A stretch of 64,000 nucleotides of DNA from Poriferisodalis sp965198245. Its GTDB lineage: Bacteria > Actinomycetota > Acidimicrobiia > Acidimicrobiales > Poriferisodalaceae. This document shows, one piece after another, positions 8,549 through 18,052 of this stretch. Numbering within the stretch: position 1 is the stretch's first letter; every line of letters starts with the position of its first letter. Under the pieces are notes generated by a model, which searched no databases, was not told where the DNA came from, and worked only from the letters and a program-made list of their open reading frames with translations. The translations under genes and the position numbers were made by a program. The stretch covers positions 3,348,001-3,412,000 of the forward strand of contig NZ_OZ240249.1 of the NCBI RefSeq assembly GCF_965198245.1, written 5' to 3'.

Positions 8549-10477
8549 TTAGGGGATTCGTGCAATGAACCAGCGCTGTTCCCCGGACACCTCACTCCCG
8601 ACCAACGTGTCCACTCCATTTGCACTGCCGGCTTCCGATGCTCTCGACTCCATCGGGCCAAAGACCGACACGGAGGCAATCACGAAGTCCTCGCCGACGG
8701 CAACGATGGCCTGTGCGTCTGCGTCGCCGAGTTCGAACGCATCCGGGACGGCCTGCCATCCCCAGTCCATGCCGTCGGCCGACCACCCCACCCACATGTC
8801 GTCGAAGGGCGATCCCGATGAGTCGAGCTGGTCACCAAAGACGGCTTCGAGATCCTGGAGCGTGAAGGTCACTAGATCCTCGCCAGTACCGGGATCGGAG
8901 AATGTGAGCCTGGAGGTGTCGCCGTCGTCCACCTCTCGGACACCCGCGGGAGGCTCAGTGCTCTCGAGGGTCTCCGGACCGAACTCGTACACGGCTTCGT
9001 CCGCAGCGAGGTCCCACAGTGAGACGCCCCCCTCGGGCTCTCCGTAGCGCAACTCGTAGCCATCCTTGGCAACACGACCAATCGGCAGGCCCCATTCGTT
9101 CCCGCCGCCTGTCGGGAGCTCGCGTCGCGACGGCACCGCCGATACCGCGAGACCAGCAGGTCCAACATTGAACTCGTCCAAGTGGCTGAAGTTCCCCAGC
9201 CATGCGCTCTGGACGTCTGCACCGCCGTCACTCCAACGGATGAGGTGGCTGTCTGTCCCGTCCGATCTCGCTATCCACGCGGTGCCGTCGGGCTCGAATG
9301 CTGCGCCGGCGAACCAACCGCGAGCCAACGACGGATCGAGCGTTTGGATGCGCCAGTGCTGGCCGTCTGGAGACGTGAGCATGGTGACTTCGTCACTGCC
9401 GGTCTCGACGATCACAACGAAGCCGTCGTCGTTGCCAATGCCGCTCACGCGCCCGCCATCCAGCGCCAGCACTTCGGCGAGCCCGGCTCCAGCGCCCGAG
9501 AACACGCGGATGATCTCGCTGTGGCCGGCGCGTTCCAGAGTCACTAGCTGCTCGGCCGACAGTTCGAGTTCATCCACAGCAAACCTCACCGCGTCGTCAG
9601 GCGTCTGCCGGACGAAATCCGATTGCGAGCCGCCCCCAGCAGATTCGGGACGCAGCCAGACGTGGATCTCGTCGCCGAAGAGCGACCATCCGACTGCCTG
9701 GACGTCGTCTGGAATCAAACCCCGGCCCGACATGAGCGCTCCGATGTCGAGATCCTGATGCGTCCTGACGAGCGCGACGACCTGCGTCCCGGCAGTGGCG
9801 ACTGCCGTCACGTTCGACGTGGCGAATCCGTACTCGGGTAAGTCGCGTGGCTCAACCTGAAGTGCAGCTTCGAGCCAAGACAAACCCTCGTCGTCGGAGA
9901 TGTAGACGCGGGCCGAGTCGTCGGCATCGCCCGCATCGTCGTATGACCACCCAGATGCCGCCCAGCGCTCGCCTGTCAGATCGAGGCTGTGCGGCCAGAT
10001 TTCAGTCGGGAGGTGCAGCTCCGACCAATCGGAGCCGTTCGAGGTGACAATGAAGTACGGCTCCCCCGAGGGTGTCTGGCCTCCGATGACCACCCGGCCG
10101 TCCCCTGTGGAGAACAATGCGCCAGCTCCGCTGATGCCTGGGTCGAATTCAGTCCATTGCAGGATCGGCCCGCTGGACGAGTCATCAGGAGAGGCGCCAT
10201 CGGCCGCAGCACTCTCTGAGTCCGCAGATGTCGCCGAGGATTCCGTTGCCTCGAGCTGCTGGCTCGATTCGGAGGTCGACGCTTCCGTTCCGACGGTCAC
10301 GACCTCTTGCTCAAGGGTGCCTGGAGCCGGATCGATGTCGTCGGATTGCGCGGCGTCGCCGCCCGCCGCGACACGATCGACGTCGCTACGGCCACAGCCC
10401 GTCGTCGCCCACATTACGACAGCACAAACCAGCGCCAGCAGAAGCGCCGCTGCGCCCAATCGGCGACCACAATTCAC
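8549..10477 (-). CDS. Secreted beta-propeller lipoprotein with Asp-box repeats
   Basis: A 642-residue exported protein of unknown role. The N-terminal hydrophobic stretch ends in ATTGC, an acceptable lipobox, followed by a Ser/Asp/Glu-rich linker to about residue 105. The rest shows repeated SxDGxxW-like turns (SDDEGLSWLEA, SPDGQHWRI, SADGMDWGW), the Asp-box pattern of sialidase/BNR-type propellers. No catalytic sialidase residues are evident, so binding or scaffolding is as likely as catalysis. It stands alone between the nitronate monooxygenase gene and mazF. Confidence 0.7.
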   Translation of the reverse strand: MNCGRRLGAAALLLALVCAVVMWATTGCGRSDVDRVAAGGDAAQSDDIDPAPGTLEQEVVTVGTEASTSESSQQLEATESSATSADSESAAADGASPDDSSSGPILQWTEFDPGISGAGALFSTGDGRVVIGGQTPSGEPYFIVTSNGSDWSELHLPTEIWPHSLDLTGERWAASGWSYDDAGDADDSARVYISDDEGLSWLEAALQVEPRDLPEYGFATSNVTAVATAGTQVVALVRTHQDLDIGALMSGRGLIPDDVQAVGWSLFGDEIHVWLRPESAGGGSQSDFVRQTPDDAVRFAVDELELSAEQLVTLERAGHSEIIRVFSGAGAGLAEVLALDGGRVSGIGNDDGFVVIVETGSDEVTMLTSPDGQHWRIQTLDPSLARGWFAGAAFEPDGTAWIARSDGTDSHLIRWSDGGADVQSAWLGNFSHLDEFNVGPAGLAVSAVPSRRELPTGGGNEWGLPIGRVAKDGYELRYGEPEGGVSLWDLAADEAVYEFGPETLESTEPPAGVREVDDGDTSRLTFSDPGTGEDLVTFTLQDLEAVFGDQLDSSGSPFDDMWVGWSADGMDWGWQAVPDAFELGDADAQAIVAVGEDFVIASVSVFGPMESRASEAGSANGVDTLVGSEVSGEQRWFIARIP

Positions 10478-10618
10478 TCAGCCGAGCCTATGTGTGGGCA
10501 TCTCACCCGAAATGTCGCGCCGATGCCCGCGTTCATCAACGAGGGGTCGGCAACGAGGCAGTGAACCAGCGAGCTCCCGAGGCTCTTGAGCCGGTGCGAC
10601 AAACGAGGGCGGTGCGGC

Positions 10619-10945
10619 TCAGGCCAGTCCTAGGAAGACAACGAGAGCGCGTTCAAGCCTGATCATGTCTGAGCCAGCGAGCCTGCCGATGCGATCACGG
10701 AGGCGAGATCTGGGAAACGTGACGATCTTGTCGACCATCAAGTGCGATGCGCGTTCAAGACCATTGCGATCATCGGGTTCAACGCTCAGACGAATGAATG
10801 GCGCGACGGTCGGGTCGGTCGTGAAGGAGCACACCGTCACCGAGTCGGTGGCCTCGAATCTGTCGTCTTGAATGATCACTACTGGTCTGGGCTTGCCGAC
10901 ATATCCGCCACCGCCTGCAGCGGTCCAGATGTCACCACGTCTCAT
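10619..10945 (-). CDS. mazF: MazF/PemK-type endoribonuclease toxin
   Basis: A 108-residue protein matching the MazF family: the start RRGDIWTA, the KPRPVVIIQDD strand, and the conserved T/S region in CSFTTDP. Family members cleave mRNA at short sequences and arrest growth. It follows the antitoxin gene with a 4-bp ATGA overlap, the usual coupled arrangement. The length is normal and the gene appears intact. Confidence 0.9.
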   Translation of the reverse strand: MRRGDIWTAAGGGGYVGKPRPVVIIQDDRFEATDSVTVCSFTTDPTVAPFIRLSVEPDDRNGLERASHLMVDKIVTFPRSRLRDRIGRLAGSDMIRLERALVVFLGLA

Positions 10946-11163
10946 GCATCTTCGGCGGACAGTGAGTCGATGAATGCTTGATCCTCAGCAGCATGCTTGC
11001 TTGCGGCTACTGCAGCGGATTGCCGCCGAGCTTCCTCGGCGAAGTCGGAGTGCCTCGTGTCGGGGACCCACATCTGGATCGGCCGCAGACCTTGCTCGCG
11101 CATTCGCTTGCGATACCTGCCGACCCGGGCTGCCACGCCTGAAGTGTCCTGCTGCTTCGCCAC
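10942..11163 (-). CDS. mazE: MazE-like (DUF3018-type) antitoxin
   Basis: A 73-residue antitoxin. The N-terminal part (VGRYRKRMREQGLRPIQMW, then VPDTRH and FAEEARRQS) matches the DUF3018 'MazE family' antitoxins; the acidic C-terminus (FIDSLSAEDA) would occupy the toxin. The start is GTG at 11163, with GGAG seven bases upstream. A 12-bp perfect palindrome lies 23 bp upstream and is the likely autoregulatory operator. Confidence 0.87.
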   Translation of the reverse strand: MAKQQDTSGVAARVGRYRKRMREQGLRPIQMWVPDTRHSDFAEEARRQSAAVAASKHAAEDQAFIDSLSAEDA

Positions 11164-11185
11164 GTCTCCATCCTAGACACATGTC

Positions 11186-11197
11186 GTTACATGTAAC
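11186..11197. promoter_or_regulatory. Perfect palindrome upstream of mazE
   Basis: GTTACATGTAAC is a perfect 12-bp palindrome, and a second ACATGT lies just beside it at 11179-11184. It sits in the short upstream region of mazE, where a MazE or MazEF complex normally binds. A TAGGAT hexamer nearer the gene could be the -10 element. Confidence 0.6.
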
Positions 11198-11339
11198 GCT
11201 GGATTACTGCCGCGGTCCTTGCCTCACGGCGTATCGGCGACTAACCAGTTGTGCTCTGCGAGCGCGAGTGTCGCTGTATCGGCGGTGTCGACGCGGAATC
11301 CGGCGACGGGTTGGCGACTTGCGATGGCAGGATGCGCCC

Positions 11340-12257
11340 ATGAGCATCTCGGGCAGCATCAGCGCCGTTGGTCACAGCTATCTGGACGCGGCATCGGGCA
11401 CACGGCTCGACGCCTGGTTCCCTGCGGGGGCTGCTGCCGACTCGCCACCGGCCCGGTCATGCCTGGCGGTTGAACTCGGCGTCAATGTCGGCGAGACCGT
11501 GACCGTCACGATCGAGGACCTCAACGCTCCGCCGGCGGATCTCGCTGACGGTTACCTGCGCCTCCACTTGCTGAGCCGCCGTGAGATCAGGCCCCACGAC
11601 GCCAACCTCGACGGCGTGTTCGGCTTGCTCACCAACTGCGCGTGGACCAGCGCTGGGCCCGTGCTGCCGGATCGGGTGGACGCCCTTCGCACGGCCGCTG
11701 CAGGTGTCGGCCAGCCTGTCACCGTCACGGCGGTCGACAAGATCCCGCGCATGGTCGACTACGTGATCCCGCCGGGCGTCCGCATAGCCGACGCCGATCG
11801 GGTGCGGCTCGGCGCCCACCTCGCCGACGGCACCACGGTCATGCATGAGGGGTTCGTCAACTTCAACGCCGGCACGCTCGGTCCTGCGATGGTCGAGGGG
11901 CGCATCTCCGCAGGAGTGGTCGTGGGGGCGCACTCTGACCTCGGCGGCAGCGCTTCCACCATGGGAACGCTGTCAGGCGGCGGCAAAGAGATCGTGTCCA
12001 TCGGCGAGCACTGCCTGCTGGGCGCCAACTCGGGCATAGGCATTGCGCTCGGCGACTACTGCACCGTCGAGGCCGGCCTGTACGTCACCGCGGGCAGCCG
12101 CGTCACGCTGCCCGACGGTTCGGTGGTGAAGGGCCGGGACATCTCGGGCCGCTCGGGCATGCTGCTCATCCGCAACAGCACCACCGGTGCCATTGAGATG
12201 CGGGTCGCCGACCCCGGCCGCTGGAAAGGCATCAACCCCGAACTCCACAAGAACTGA
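11340..12257 (+). CDS. dapD: 2,3,4,5-tetrahydropyridine-2,6-dicarboxylate N-succinyltransferase
   Basis: A 305-residue DapD of the actinobacterial type, which transfers succinyl from succinyl-CoA to tetrahydrodipicolinate in lysine and diaminopimelate synthesis. The C-terminal half is a left-handed beta-helix: hexapeptide-like stretches such as HEGFVNFNAGTLG, GRISAGVVVGAHSDLGGSAS and GEHCLLGANSGIGIALGD. The N-terminal domain includes the conserved RMVDYVIPPGVRI. Start ATG 11340 agrees with the domain start. No other lysine genes are adjacent. Confidence 0.93.
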   Translation: MSISGSISAVGHSYLDAASGTRLDAWFPAGAAADSPPARSCLAVELGVNVGETVTVTIEDLNAPPADLADGYLRLHLLSRREIRPHDANLDGVFGLLTNCAWTSAGPVLPDRVDALRTAAAGVGQPVTVTAVDKIPRMVDYVIPPGVRIADADRVRLGAHLADGTTVMHEGFVNFNAGTLGPAMVEGRISAGVVVGAHSDLGGSASTMGTLSGGGKEIVSIGEHCLLGANSGIGIALGDYCTVEAGLYVTAGSRVTLPDGSVVKGRDISGRSGMLLIRNSTTGAIEMRVADPGRWKGINPELHKN

Positions 12258-12294
12258 CCGGCTGCGGCCATTGGGATGTCAGTCGGTCATCACT

Positions 12295-12315
12295 GTTGAC
12301 AACATGTGAGTCAAC
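12295..12315. promoter_or_regulatory. Inverted repeat in the AT-rich region before the Fic gene
   Basis: GTTGAC (12295-12300) and GTCAAC (12310-12315) form a perfect inverted repeat with a 9-bp centre. It overlaps a TTGACA hexamer (12296-12301) that could be a -35 box, although no good -10 follows at 17 bp. The stretch 12290-12365 is much more AT-rich than its surroundings. It may be an operator for the downstream Fic gene. Confidence 0.4.
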
Positions 12316-12398
12316 TACATGGACAATTCTAGTAGTAGTTAGTGAAATTTTCCTAGCTACACTGCATTGATGAGCCCGTTCTCTACGTCATCGTTTCA

Positions 12399-13598
12399 GT
12401 GACTAGCAGTAGCAACGACCGCGAATATACGGACACCCATCCATGGATCAACTTCGACGCGGGAGTCGTCAGCCGCCTCGGTGCTCGCTCGTGGATGCAA
12501 GTCGGGGAGGCCTTCGCGCTGTGTGTCGAATTGTCGGGGACTCCGCTTAAGCCAGCTGTGGCGGAAGCGCTTCACCAACACGCACGCATTCGCGGTGCCC
12601 AGGCAACCGTGGCCATCGAGGGCAACACACTCACCGTTGAACAGGTCGAGAGCATCCACGCCGGGACCTTCTCGGCACCCCAGTCGCGCGCATACCAAGA
12701 GCGAGAAGTGCGAAATGCCCTCGAAGCGTTCGCACGACTCGACGACATGGTTATGGAAGACACCGAACTTCGTCTCAGCGCTGGATTGATCTGCGAGATG
12801 AACCGATGGGTGCTCGAAGGTGTCGACCCCGACGCCACTTCCGAACCAGGCACCACTCGCACCCATTCGGTTGTCGTCGGTGCTTACGTCGGTCCTCCTG
12901 CGCGGGACTGCTGGCACTTGCTCGAGCGGTTGGCCGAGTGGCTCGACGGAGCAGATCTTCGACCCCGGCGCGGGGACGTAGCTGAACGGCGGGATGCCTT
13001 CGCACTCACTGTCGTGAGCGCCCTGCTCGCACACCTGTACATCGCGTGGATCCACCCGTTTGCCGACGGCAATGGGCGCACAGCCAGGCTGCTTGAGTAC
13101 CTCATCCTCGCTCGCTCGGGAATGATCCCCTTGGCTGCGGCAAATCTGATGGCCAACCATTTCAACCTCACCCGCGACAGGTACTACCAGCGCCTTGCCG
13201 CTGCGAGTCGGGAGCGAGATGTGCTCGGCTTTCTGGCGTACGGCATCGAAGGGCTCGTCGACGGACTGTCCGAACATTCAGCGGCTGTACGAGAGCAGCA
13301 TCTCCATCTTGCGTGGGAGAGCTACGTCGCAGAAGTGATGTCGACGTTCCCGACAAGCCCTGCGTCGGAGCGCCAGCGCGCATTGGTCATCGCATTGAAA
13401 CCAGGAGAGTCGGTTCCACGCGCAGATGTAGCCGGGCTGACACCCCAACTGGCTCAGATGTACGCCCCCACCGGACCGCGCACCCTGGCCCGAGATTTGA
13501 ACCGCCTCAAGGACGCAGGCCTGATCGAGGTCGACCGCAGCGGTGTGCGCCCTCGGATCGATCTCATGTCAGCCTTCCTGCCGCCGACGTCGAATTGA
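12399..13598 (+). CDS. Fic-family protein (AMPylase), class with N-terminal inhibitory motif
   Basis: A 399-residue Fic protein. The catalytic motif HPFADGNGRTAR is intact at about residue 220, so nucleotide transfer (usually AMP to a target hydroxyl) is expected. The N-terminal sequence TVAIEGN fits the (S/T)xxxE(G/N) inhibitory helix that auto-inhibits this class. A C-terminal winged-helix-like segment (about 330-399, with RTLARDLNRLKDAGLIEVD) suggests DNA binding and autoregulation. The start is GTG at 12399. It stands alone behind an AT-rich upstream region. The target is unknown. Confidence 0.9.
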   Translation: MTSSSNDREYTDTHPWINFDAGVVSRLGARSWMQVGEAFALCVELSGTPLKPAVAEALHQHARIRGAQATVAIEGNTLTVEQVESIHAGTFSAPQSRAYQEREVRNALEAFARLDDMVMEDTELRLSAGLICEMNRWVLEGVDPDATSEPGTTRTHSVVVGAYVGPPARDCWHLLERLAEWLDGADLRPRRGDVAERRDAFALTVVSALLAHLYIAWIHPFADGNGRTARLLEYLILARSGMIPLAAANLMANHFNLTRDRYYQRLAAASRERDVLGFLAYGIEGLVDGLSEHSAAVREQHLHLAWESYVAEVMSTFPTSPASERQRALVIALKPGESVPRADVAGLTPQLAQMYAPTGPRTLARDLNRLKDAGLIEVDRSGVRPRIDLMSAFLPPTSN

Positions 13599-13697
13599 GT
13601 GACGAGGGTCGGAGCGGCGCCGTATGGCCGGCTCGGAAGGATCGAGGGGGCCTCGGGTAATGTCGAGTGCGCCGCAGGGGAATCAGGGAGAACTGCC

Positions 13698-14876
13698 ATG
13701 GCCTACGTCGAGGACAGGATCATCCACGACGCTGACGCCCACACCATGGAGCCCCCGGAGTGGCTGGAGCCGTTCGCCTCGGCCGAGGTTGTTCGCTACG
13801 CCCTCGACCACTTCTCCATCGGCGACAACGAGAAGGCTCTCGCCGACATCGAGAAAGCCCGGGCTCGCCAGTCTGACCCTGAGTTCCGCGCCGGGGCCGC
13901 CGCCGAGGTGATGCTGCGCAAGAACTACCTGGCGCCCGGTGCCTGGGATCCGGCCGATCGCTCCCAAGCGCTCGACGATCTGGGGTTCTCCAGCCAACTC
14001 ATCTTCCCCTCCATGCCGAACACGCTCATCGAAGAGATGGAGCACAAAGCCGAGCCCGATCTCACCTACGCCACGGCAACGGCGGCGAACCGTGCCCAGA
14101 TCGCGTTCTGTTCGAGCGATCCGCGCCTGCTCCCGGTGTGCTCGGTGCCGCTGCAATCGATCTCCCACGCAGGTCCGCACGCCCGCCAGACCATCGACGA
14201 CGGCGCAGCGGCGCTGCTCATCCCGAATCGGATGCCCAAGCACCACGCCCACAGTCACATCGGCTTCGACCCGGTGTGGGCGGTCGCGCAGGAGGCCGGC
14301 ATCCCGGTCGTCATGCATGTCGGCATCCCCGATCTGGTGATGCCGCCTCAGCATCGCATCAACGGCCTGCCATCCGTGCCTGACTTCCATGGCGGCGGCG
14401 AGAACTTCCGCTCTGTTTCGTACATGGCGATCTGCGCCGCCCCGCTCCAAGCGCTGTCGATGTTGATCTTCGACGGGGTGCTGGAGCGATTTCCCGCGTT
14501 GAAGATCGGCGTGATCGAGCTAGGGGCGGTGTGGCTGCCCGGTTTCCTGCGTCAGCTCGAGGCCGCGTTCGACGCCTTCGAACGACACGAGCAGCGCTTG
14601 GGCAAGCTCAGCCTGCGCCCGTCGGAGTACGTCCGGCGCCAAGTGCGGGTCACGCCGTACCCCACCGAGTCCACCGGCTGGATCATCGAGAACTCAGATC
14701 CCGAGATCTGCATGTTCAGCTCCGATTTCCCCCACGTGGAGGGCGGCCGCAACCCGCTCCGCCGCTTCGACCGCGAAGTGGAACACCTGCCCGCCGATGT
14801 CCAAGAACGCTTCTTCCGGCTGAACTTCGAAGACCTCATGGGTACGGCTGCGTACGTACCGGCCGCTGCGGCCTAG
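13698..14876 (+). CDS. Amidohydrolase-2 family metal-dependent hydrolase
   Basis: A 392-residue TIM-barrel hydrolase of the amidohydrolase 2 (ACMSD-like) family. Metal and catalytic positions are suggested by HDADAHTMEPPEW near the N-terminus, the barrel histidine in VMHVGIPD, and SSDFPHVEGG near the C-terminus. Family members hydrolyse or decarboxylate varied carboxylates; the substrate is unknown. The start is ATG 13698, with GGGAG upstream, rather than the longer open frame. A short imperfect duplication containing CGGTCGGGCATC follows its stop. Confidence 0.85.
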   Translation: MAYVEDRIIHDADAHTMEPPEWLEPFASAEVVRYALDHFSIGDNEKALADIEKARARQSDPEFRAGAAAEVMLRKNYLAPGAWDPADRSQALDDLGFSSQLIFPSMPNTLIEEMEHKAEPDLTYATATAANRAQIAFCSSDPRLLPVCSVPLQSISHAGPHARQTIDDGAAALLIPNRMPKHHAHSHIGFDPVWAVAQEAGIPVVMHVGIPDLVMPPQHRINGLPSVPDFHGGGENFRSVSYMAICAAPLQALSMLIFDGVLERFPALKIGVIELGAVWLPGFLRQLEAAFDAFERHEQRLGKLSLRPSEYVRRQVRVTPYPTESTGWIIENSDPEICMFSSDFPHVEGGRNPLRRFDREVEHLPADVQERFFRLNFEDLMGTAAYVPAAAA

Positions 14877-14961
14877 CGGTCGGGCATCGGGACGGCATCT
14901 GGCAAGCCCCGCAGCGGTCGGGCATCTGGCAGACATCTGGCGGGCCACGCAGGGAGCAACT

Positions 14962-15297
14962 ATGGGAATCCGACTCGACAAGCCGTGGCAACGGCTCGAT
15001 GACGAGGCGATCGAAGCGCTGCCTTCGCAACTCGGCGTGTACCACGTGGCCGGTGCAGACGGCACGGTGCTGTCGGTCGGCTACGCCGGTGCCCGTGAGC
15101 CGTTCGGCATGCAGTCCGCGCTCCGTCGGGAAATCGAGGCACCTGGCTCCGCCGCAACGCAGTTCCGGTGCGAGTTCACTTCGAACTACCGCAGTCGCTG
15201 GGACGAACTGCTGATGCTGCACCTCGCCGACTACGGCGAGCTGCCGGCGCCTCAACGCGATCAGGCGCAGCGCGTCGGTCGCCTCAGCCCTGCCTGA
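14962..15297 (+). CDS. GIY-YIG-like (DUF7508-type) protein
   Basis: A small 111-residue protein. The segment LGVYHVAGADGTVLSVGYAG has the beta-hairpin spacing of a GIY-YIG fold (GVY...VGYAG), as in proteins classified under DUF7508. A catalytic arginine and glutamate are not obvious, so nuclease activity is unproven. The start ATG has GGGAG eight bases upstream. It lies 85 bp behind the amidohydrolase and just before repeat copy 3. Confidence 0.6.
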   Translation: MGIRLDKPWQRLDDEAIEALPSQLGVYHVAGADGTVLSVGYAGAREPFGMQSALRREIEAPGSAATQFRCEFTSNYRSRWDELLMLHLADYGELPAPQRDQAQRVGRLSPA

Positions 15298-15330
15298 TCT
15301 GCGCCGCTGGGCTAGTCAAATATGGGGCCG

Positions 15331-15463
15331 CACGGATAGGTGACGTCTCGGAAAGTTGCTATCACGCATTCTGTGTGCAAATTTGCCGTCTGTGGCGGCA
15401 TTTCTGCGCAAAGTCCAGGCCGTCTGTGCTGCCGGGCGTCGCCGCCCATCCGCTCAAGCTCTA
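15331..15463 (+). repeat. MITE-like 133-bp repeat, copy 3 (diverged)
   Basis: The same element in the same orientation as copy 1, with more substitutions (CACGGATAGG at the left end, CCCATCCGCTCAAGCTCTAG at the right end). The TAA of the right tail is lost, and this copy does not abut a stop codon. It lies between convergent genes. The decay suggests an older insertion. Confidence 0.85.
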
Positions 15464-15570
15464 GGGGACTGCTGATTTATTTGGTTTCGGCCATTGCAGC
15501 AAGCCTCTGACCTGCGGTTTTGTCACTGTGATGTCACCGATTCAGGACTTGCTCAGCAGGCTCCTAGGCG

Positions 15571-15607
15571 GTGGTCAGGCAGGCGCTGGTCAGGCAGGCG
15601 CTGGTCA
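15571..15607 (-). repeat. 15-bp tandem array at the CoA-transferase stop
   Basis: Read on the minus strand, TGACCAGCGCCTGCC is repeated at 15-bp spacing, starting with the TGA stop at 15605-15607 and re-creating TGA in the same frame at 15590 and 15575. Two full units and part of a third can be seen. Confidence 0.8.
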
Positions 15608-16812
15608 GATCACGCCGTCGGCGGCCAGCTCAGCCACTTCGCCGGCGCTCAGTCCGCACAGCTCGCCGTAGACCGCCTCGTTGTCGGTGCCGACCGATCG
15701 GCCCTTCTCGAGGGACCGCATCTCGGAATCGTGCCAACGCACCGGGCTGTGCGGCAGCGGGATCTCACCGAGCCCGTCGTGCTCGGTCCACTGCAGGAAG
15801 CCGCGCTCGTTCAGGTGGTCGTCATGCACGATCTCGGGCAGGTCCCGGACCTCGGCGATGGGCACCCCAGCGCTGGACAATGCCGCAGCTACTTCGGCCC
15901 GGGTCCGCTTCGACGTCCAACTCGACACCAGCTCATCCACTTCGCCCATACGAGCTGCTCGGTCCCCGTTGCGGCGGTAGCGCTCATCGCCAACCAGATC
16001 CGCTCGTCTGATCACTTCGAGCAGCGAGTGCCAGTGGCGGTCGGCTGCGGCGATGAGGGCGATGTGCCCGTCGCTGCACGAGTACACGTTCGAGGGTGCC
16101 ACGCTCATCGCGGCATTGCGATTGCCGGTTCGCTCAGTCGTGCCGCGCAAGTGCCAGGACTGCAGCGAGGTCGTGAGCGTGAAGTAGGCGGCTTCGGCCA
16201 TCGAGGTCGACACCATGGGGCCTCTCCGGTGCGTTGCGCCTCGAACAGCGCCGTCACCACCGCCCCGTACAGATGCGATCCGCCCAGGAAGTCCACGAAC
16301 GCAGCGCCGGCCTTGGTCGGAGGCTGGTCGGGAAAGCCGGTGATGCTCATCGAGCCCATGTGTGCCTGCACCGCCAGGTCCATGGCTGTTCGCTGCGAAT
16401 CCGGTCCGTCGAGGCCATAGCCGCTGGCCTGCGCGAACACGAGCCGCGGGTTGGTCTCCCACAGGGTGGATGCGTCGATGCCCAGCCGTTCCGGCACGCC
16501 CGGAGCGAAGTTGCACAGGACCGCGTCGGCGGCCGTTGCGAGCTGCAGGAACAACTCGCGGCCACGAGGCGACTTGAGATTGAGCGACACGGCCTCCTTG
16601 GCGGAATTGAGCATGGCGTAGGGCAGCGAATGGAGGCGCGACCGCAGCGCCTCCCCGCGCACGGGCTCCACCTTGATGACCCGAGCGCCGGACATCGCCA
16701 GCAGGAAACCGGCGTAGGGGCCTTCGTAAATCTGCCCGAGGTCCAGCACCGTGATGCCGTCAAGGGGCAGCGGGCGGGATGCCGTCTCTGGCTCGCTGCC
16801 GACTTCGCTCAC
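15605..16812 (-). pseudogene. CaiB/BaiF-family CoA-transferase, frameshifted
   Basis: Type III CoA-transferase split over two frames. The 5' part (16812 down to about 16220) starts with LDLGQIYEGPYAGFLLA, the CoA-binding start of the family, and runs to FEAQRTGE. The 3' part continues in another frame with GPMVSTSMAEAAYF down to GLSAGEVAELAADGVI. One added base in the run at 16217-16227 restores a continuous protein of about 402 residues, the normal length. So it is either a recent one-base deletion or a sequencing error in a G/C run. GTG at 16812 overlaps the acyl-CoA dehydrogenase stop (GTGA). The enzyme would move CoA between acyl groups in the same pathway. Confidence 0.85.
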
Positions 16813-17999
16813 TTGAAACTGCCACCAAGGATGTCGCGGGCCATGATCAACCGCTGCACCTCGCTGGGGCCTTCGCCGATCCGGCGGATGCGCAGCTCCC
16901 GGTACCAGCGCTCGAGCGGCAAGTCCTTGGTGACGCCGATGCCGCCGTGAATCTGAATGCAGCGATCCACCACACGTCCAGCAGCCTCGGAGGCGACGAG
17001 CTTTGCCATGGCCGCTTCAGTGCGGAAACGCTCGCCCCGGTCGGCCTTCTGGGACGCTTCGAGCACGCACCACCGCCCGTGGCGGATATCGATCTCGTTG
17101 TCGACGATCATCCACTGGATTGCCTGCTTTTCGGCCAGAACCGATCCGAACGTCTCTCGGCTGCGAGCCCATTCGATCGCCATCTCCTGCGCCTTGATGG
17201 CCGGACCCAGACAGCCCGCCGCATACGGGATTCGCTGACGGCTCAACCGGTCGTTGGCAATGCCGAAACCGCCGTTCAGCTCGCCGAGCACCTGGTCTTC
17301 GGGCACCCGCATGTCGACGAACTCCAGTTCGGTGGCGTAACGGGTTGCCCGCAGCGTGTGCACCACCCGGCGAACGTTGAATCCCGGGGTGTCGGTGTCG
17401 ACGATGAACGCTGTCACGCCGTTGCGCCCCGGGTCGTCGGACGTCCGGGCGAACAGCAGCGCGTAGTCGGCCTTGTCGGCCCCGGAGATGAACAGCTTGG
17501 AGCCGTTCAGCACCCATTCGTCGCCGTCCTTGAAGCCCCGGGTTCGGATGGCTCGACCCGGATCGGAGCCACCCGACGGCTCGGTGAGGGCGAAGCAGCC
17601 GGTTTTCTCGCCTCGCAGGGTCGGGTAGAGCCATCGTTCCTTCTGCTCGTCGGTGGCCTCGTAGAGCTGCGCCAGACCTGCGCCGCCGAACACCCCGTAG
17701 CACGGGTTGTAGAGCCCGGCCCGATGCTTGGACATCTCTATGGCCATGAGAGCCCGCGTGGTGGTGTCGAGGCCAGGGCCGCCGTACTCGGCAGGAATGT
17801 CGAGCCCGTAGAAGCCCATGTCGCGGGTCATCTGCGTCAGCCGGGCAGCATCGTCGGGCGCCAGCTCGCCGGCGTCGGGATCCAGGTCGGCTTCGAGAGG
17901 AATGATCTCGCTCTCCACAAAGCGCTGAACGGTCTCGACGATCATCGCCTGCTCGTCGTTCATGGAGAAGTCCACGCCGTGCTCCCGCGTCTCGATCAT
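16809..17999 (-). CDS. Acyl-CoA dehydrogenase
   Basis: A FAD-dependent acyl-CoA dehydrogenase of about 396 residues. Visible are the FAD/substrate segment CFALTEPSGGSDPG, the IQIHGGIGVTKDLPLERWYRELR stretch, and the C-terminal GEGPSEVQ with the glutamate in the usual region. The start is taken at ATG 17999 (IETREHGVDFSMND) because the longer frame reads into repeat copy 4. It is coupled to the CoA-transferase by a GTGA overlap, which points to degradation of one acyl compound. The chain-length preference is unknown. Confidence 0.9.
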   Translation of the reverse strand: MIETREHGVDFSMNDEQAMIVETVQRFVESEIIPLEADLDPDAGELAPDDAARLTQMTRDMGFYGLDIPAEYGGPGLDTTTRALMAIEMSKHRAGLYNPCYGVFGGAGLAQLYEATDEQKERWLYPTLRGEKTGCFALTEPSGGSDPGRAIRTRGFKDGDEWVLNGSKLFISGADKADYALLFARTSDDPGRNGVTAFIVDTDTPGFNVRRVVHTLRATRYATELEFVDMRVPEDQVLGELNGGFGIANDRLSRQRIPYAAGCLGPAIKAQEMAIEWARSRETFGSVLAEKQAIQWMIVDNEIDIRHGRWCVLEASQKADRGERFRTEAAMAKLVASEAAGRVVDRCIQIHGGIGVTKDLPLERWYRELRIRRIGEGPSEVQRLIMARDILGGSFK

Positions 18000-18052
18000 T
18001 CCGTGTCGCCGGTCGATGCTATGTCGCTTGCCGCTTCCCGGCCTTAGAGACC

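Noticed and set aside
6956..8821. 621-residue plus-strand frame opposite the SDR and nitronate monooxygenase genes
   Set aside because: It spans two well-supported minus-strand genes and the gap between them, and has no recognisable domain.
16779..18047. 422-residue plus-strand frame opposite the acyl-CoA dehydrogenase
   Set aside because: The minus strand carries a complete acyl-CoA dehydrogenase with conserved motifs.
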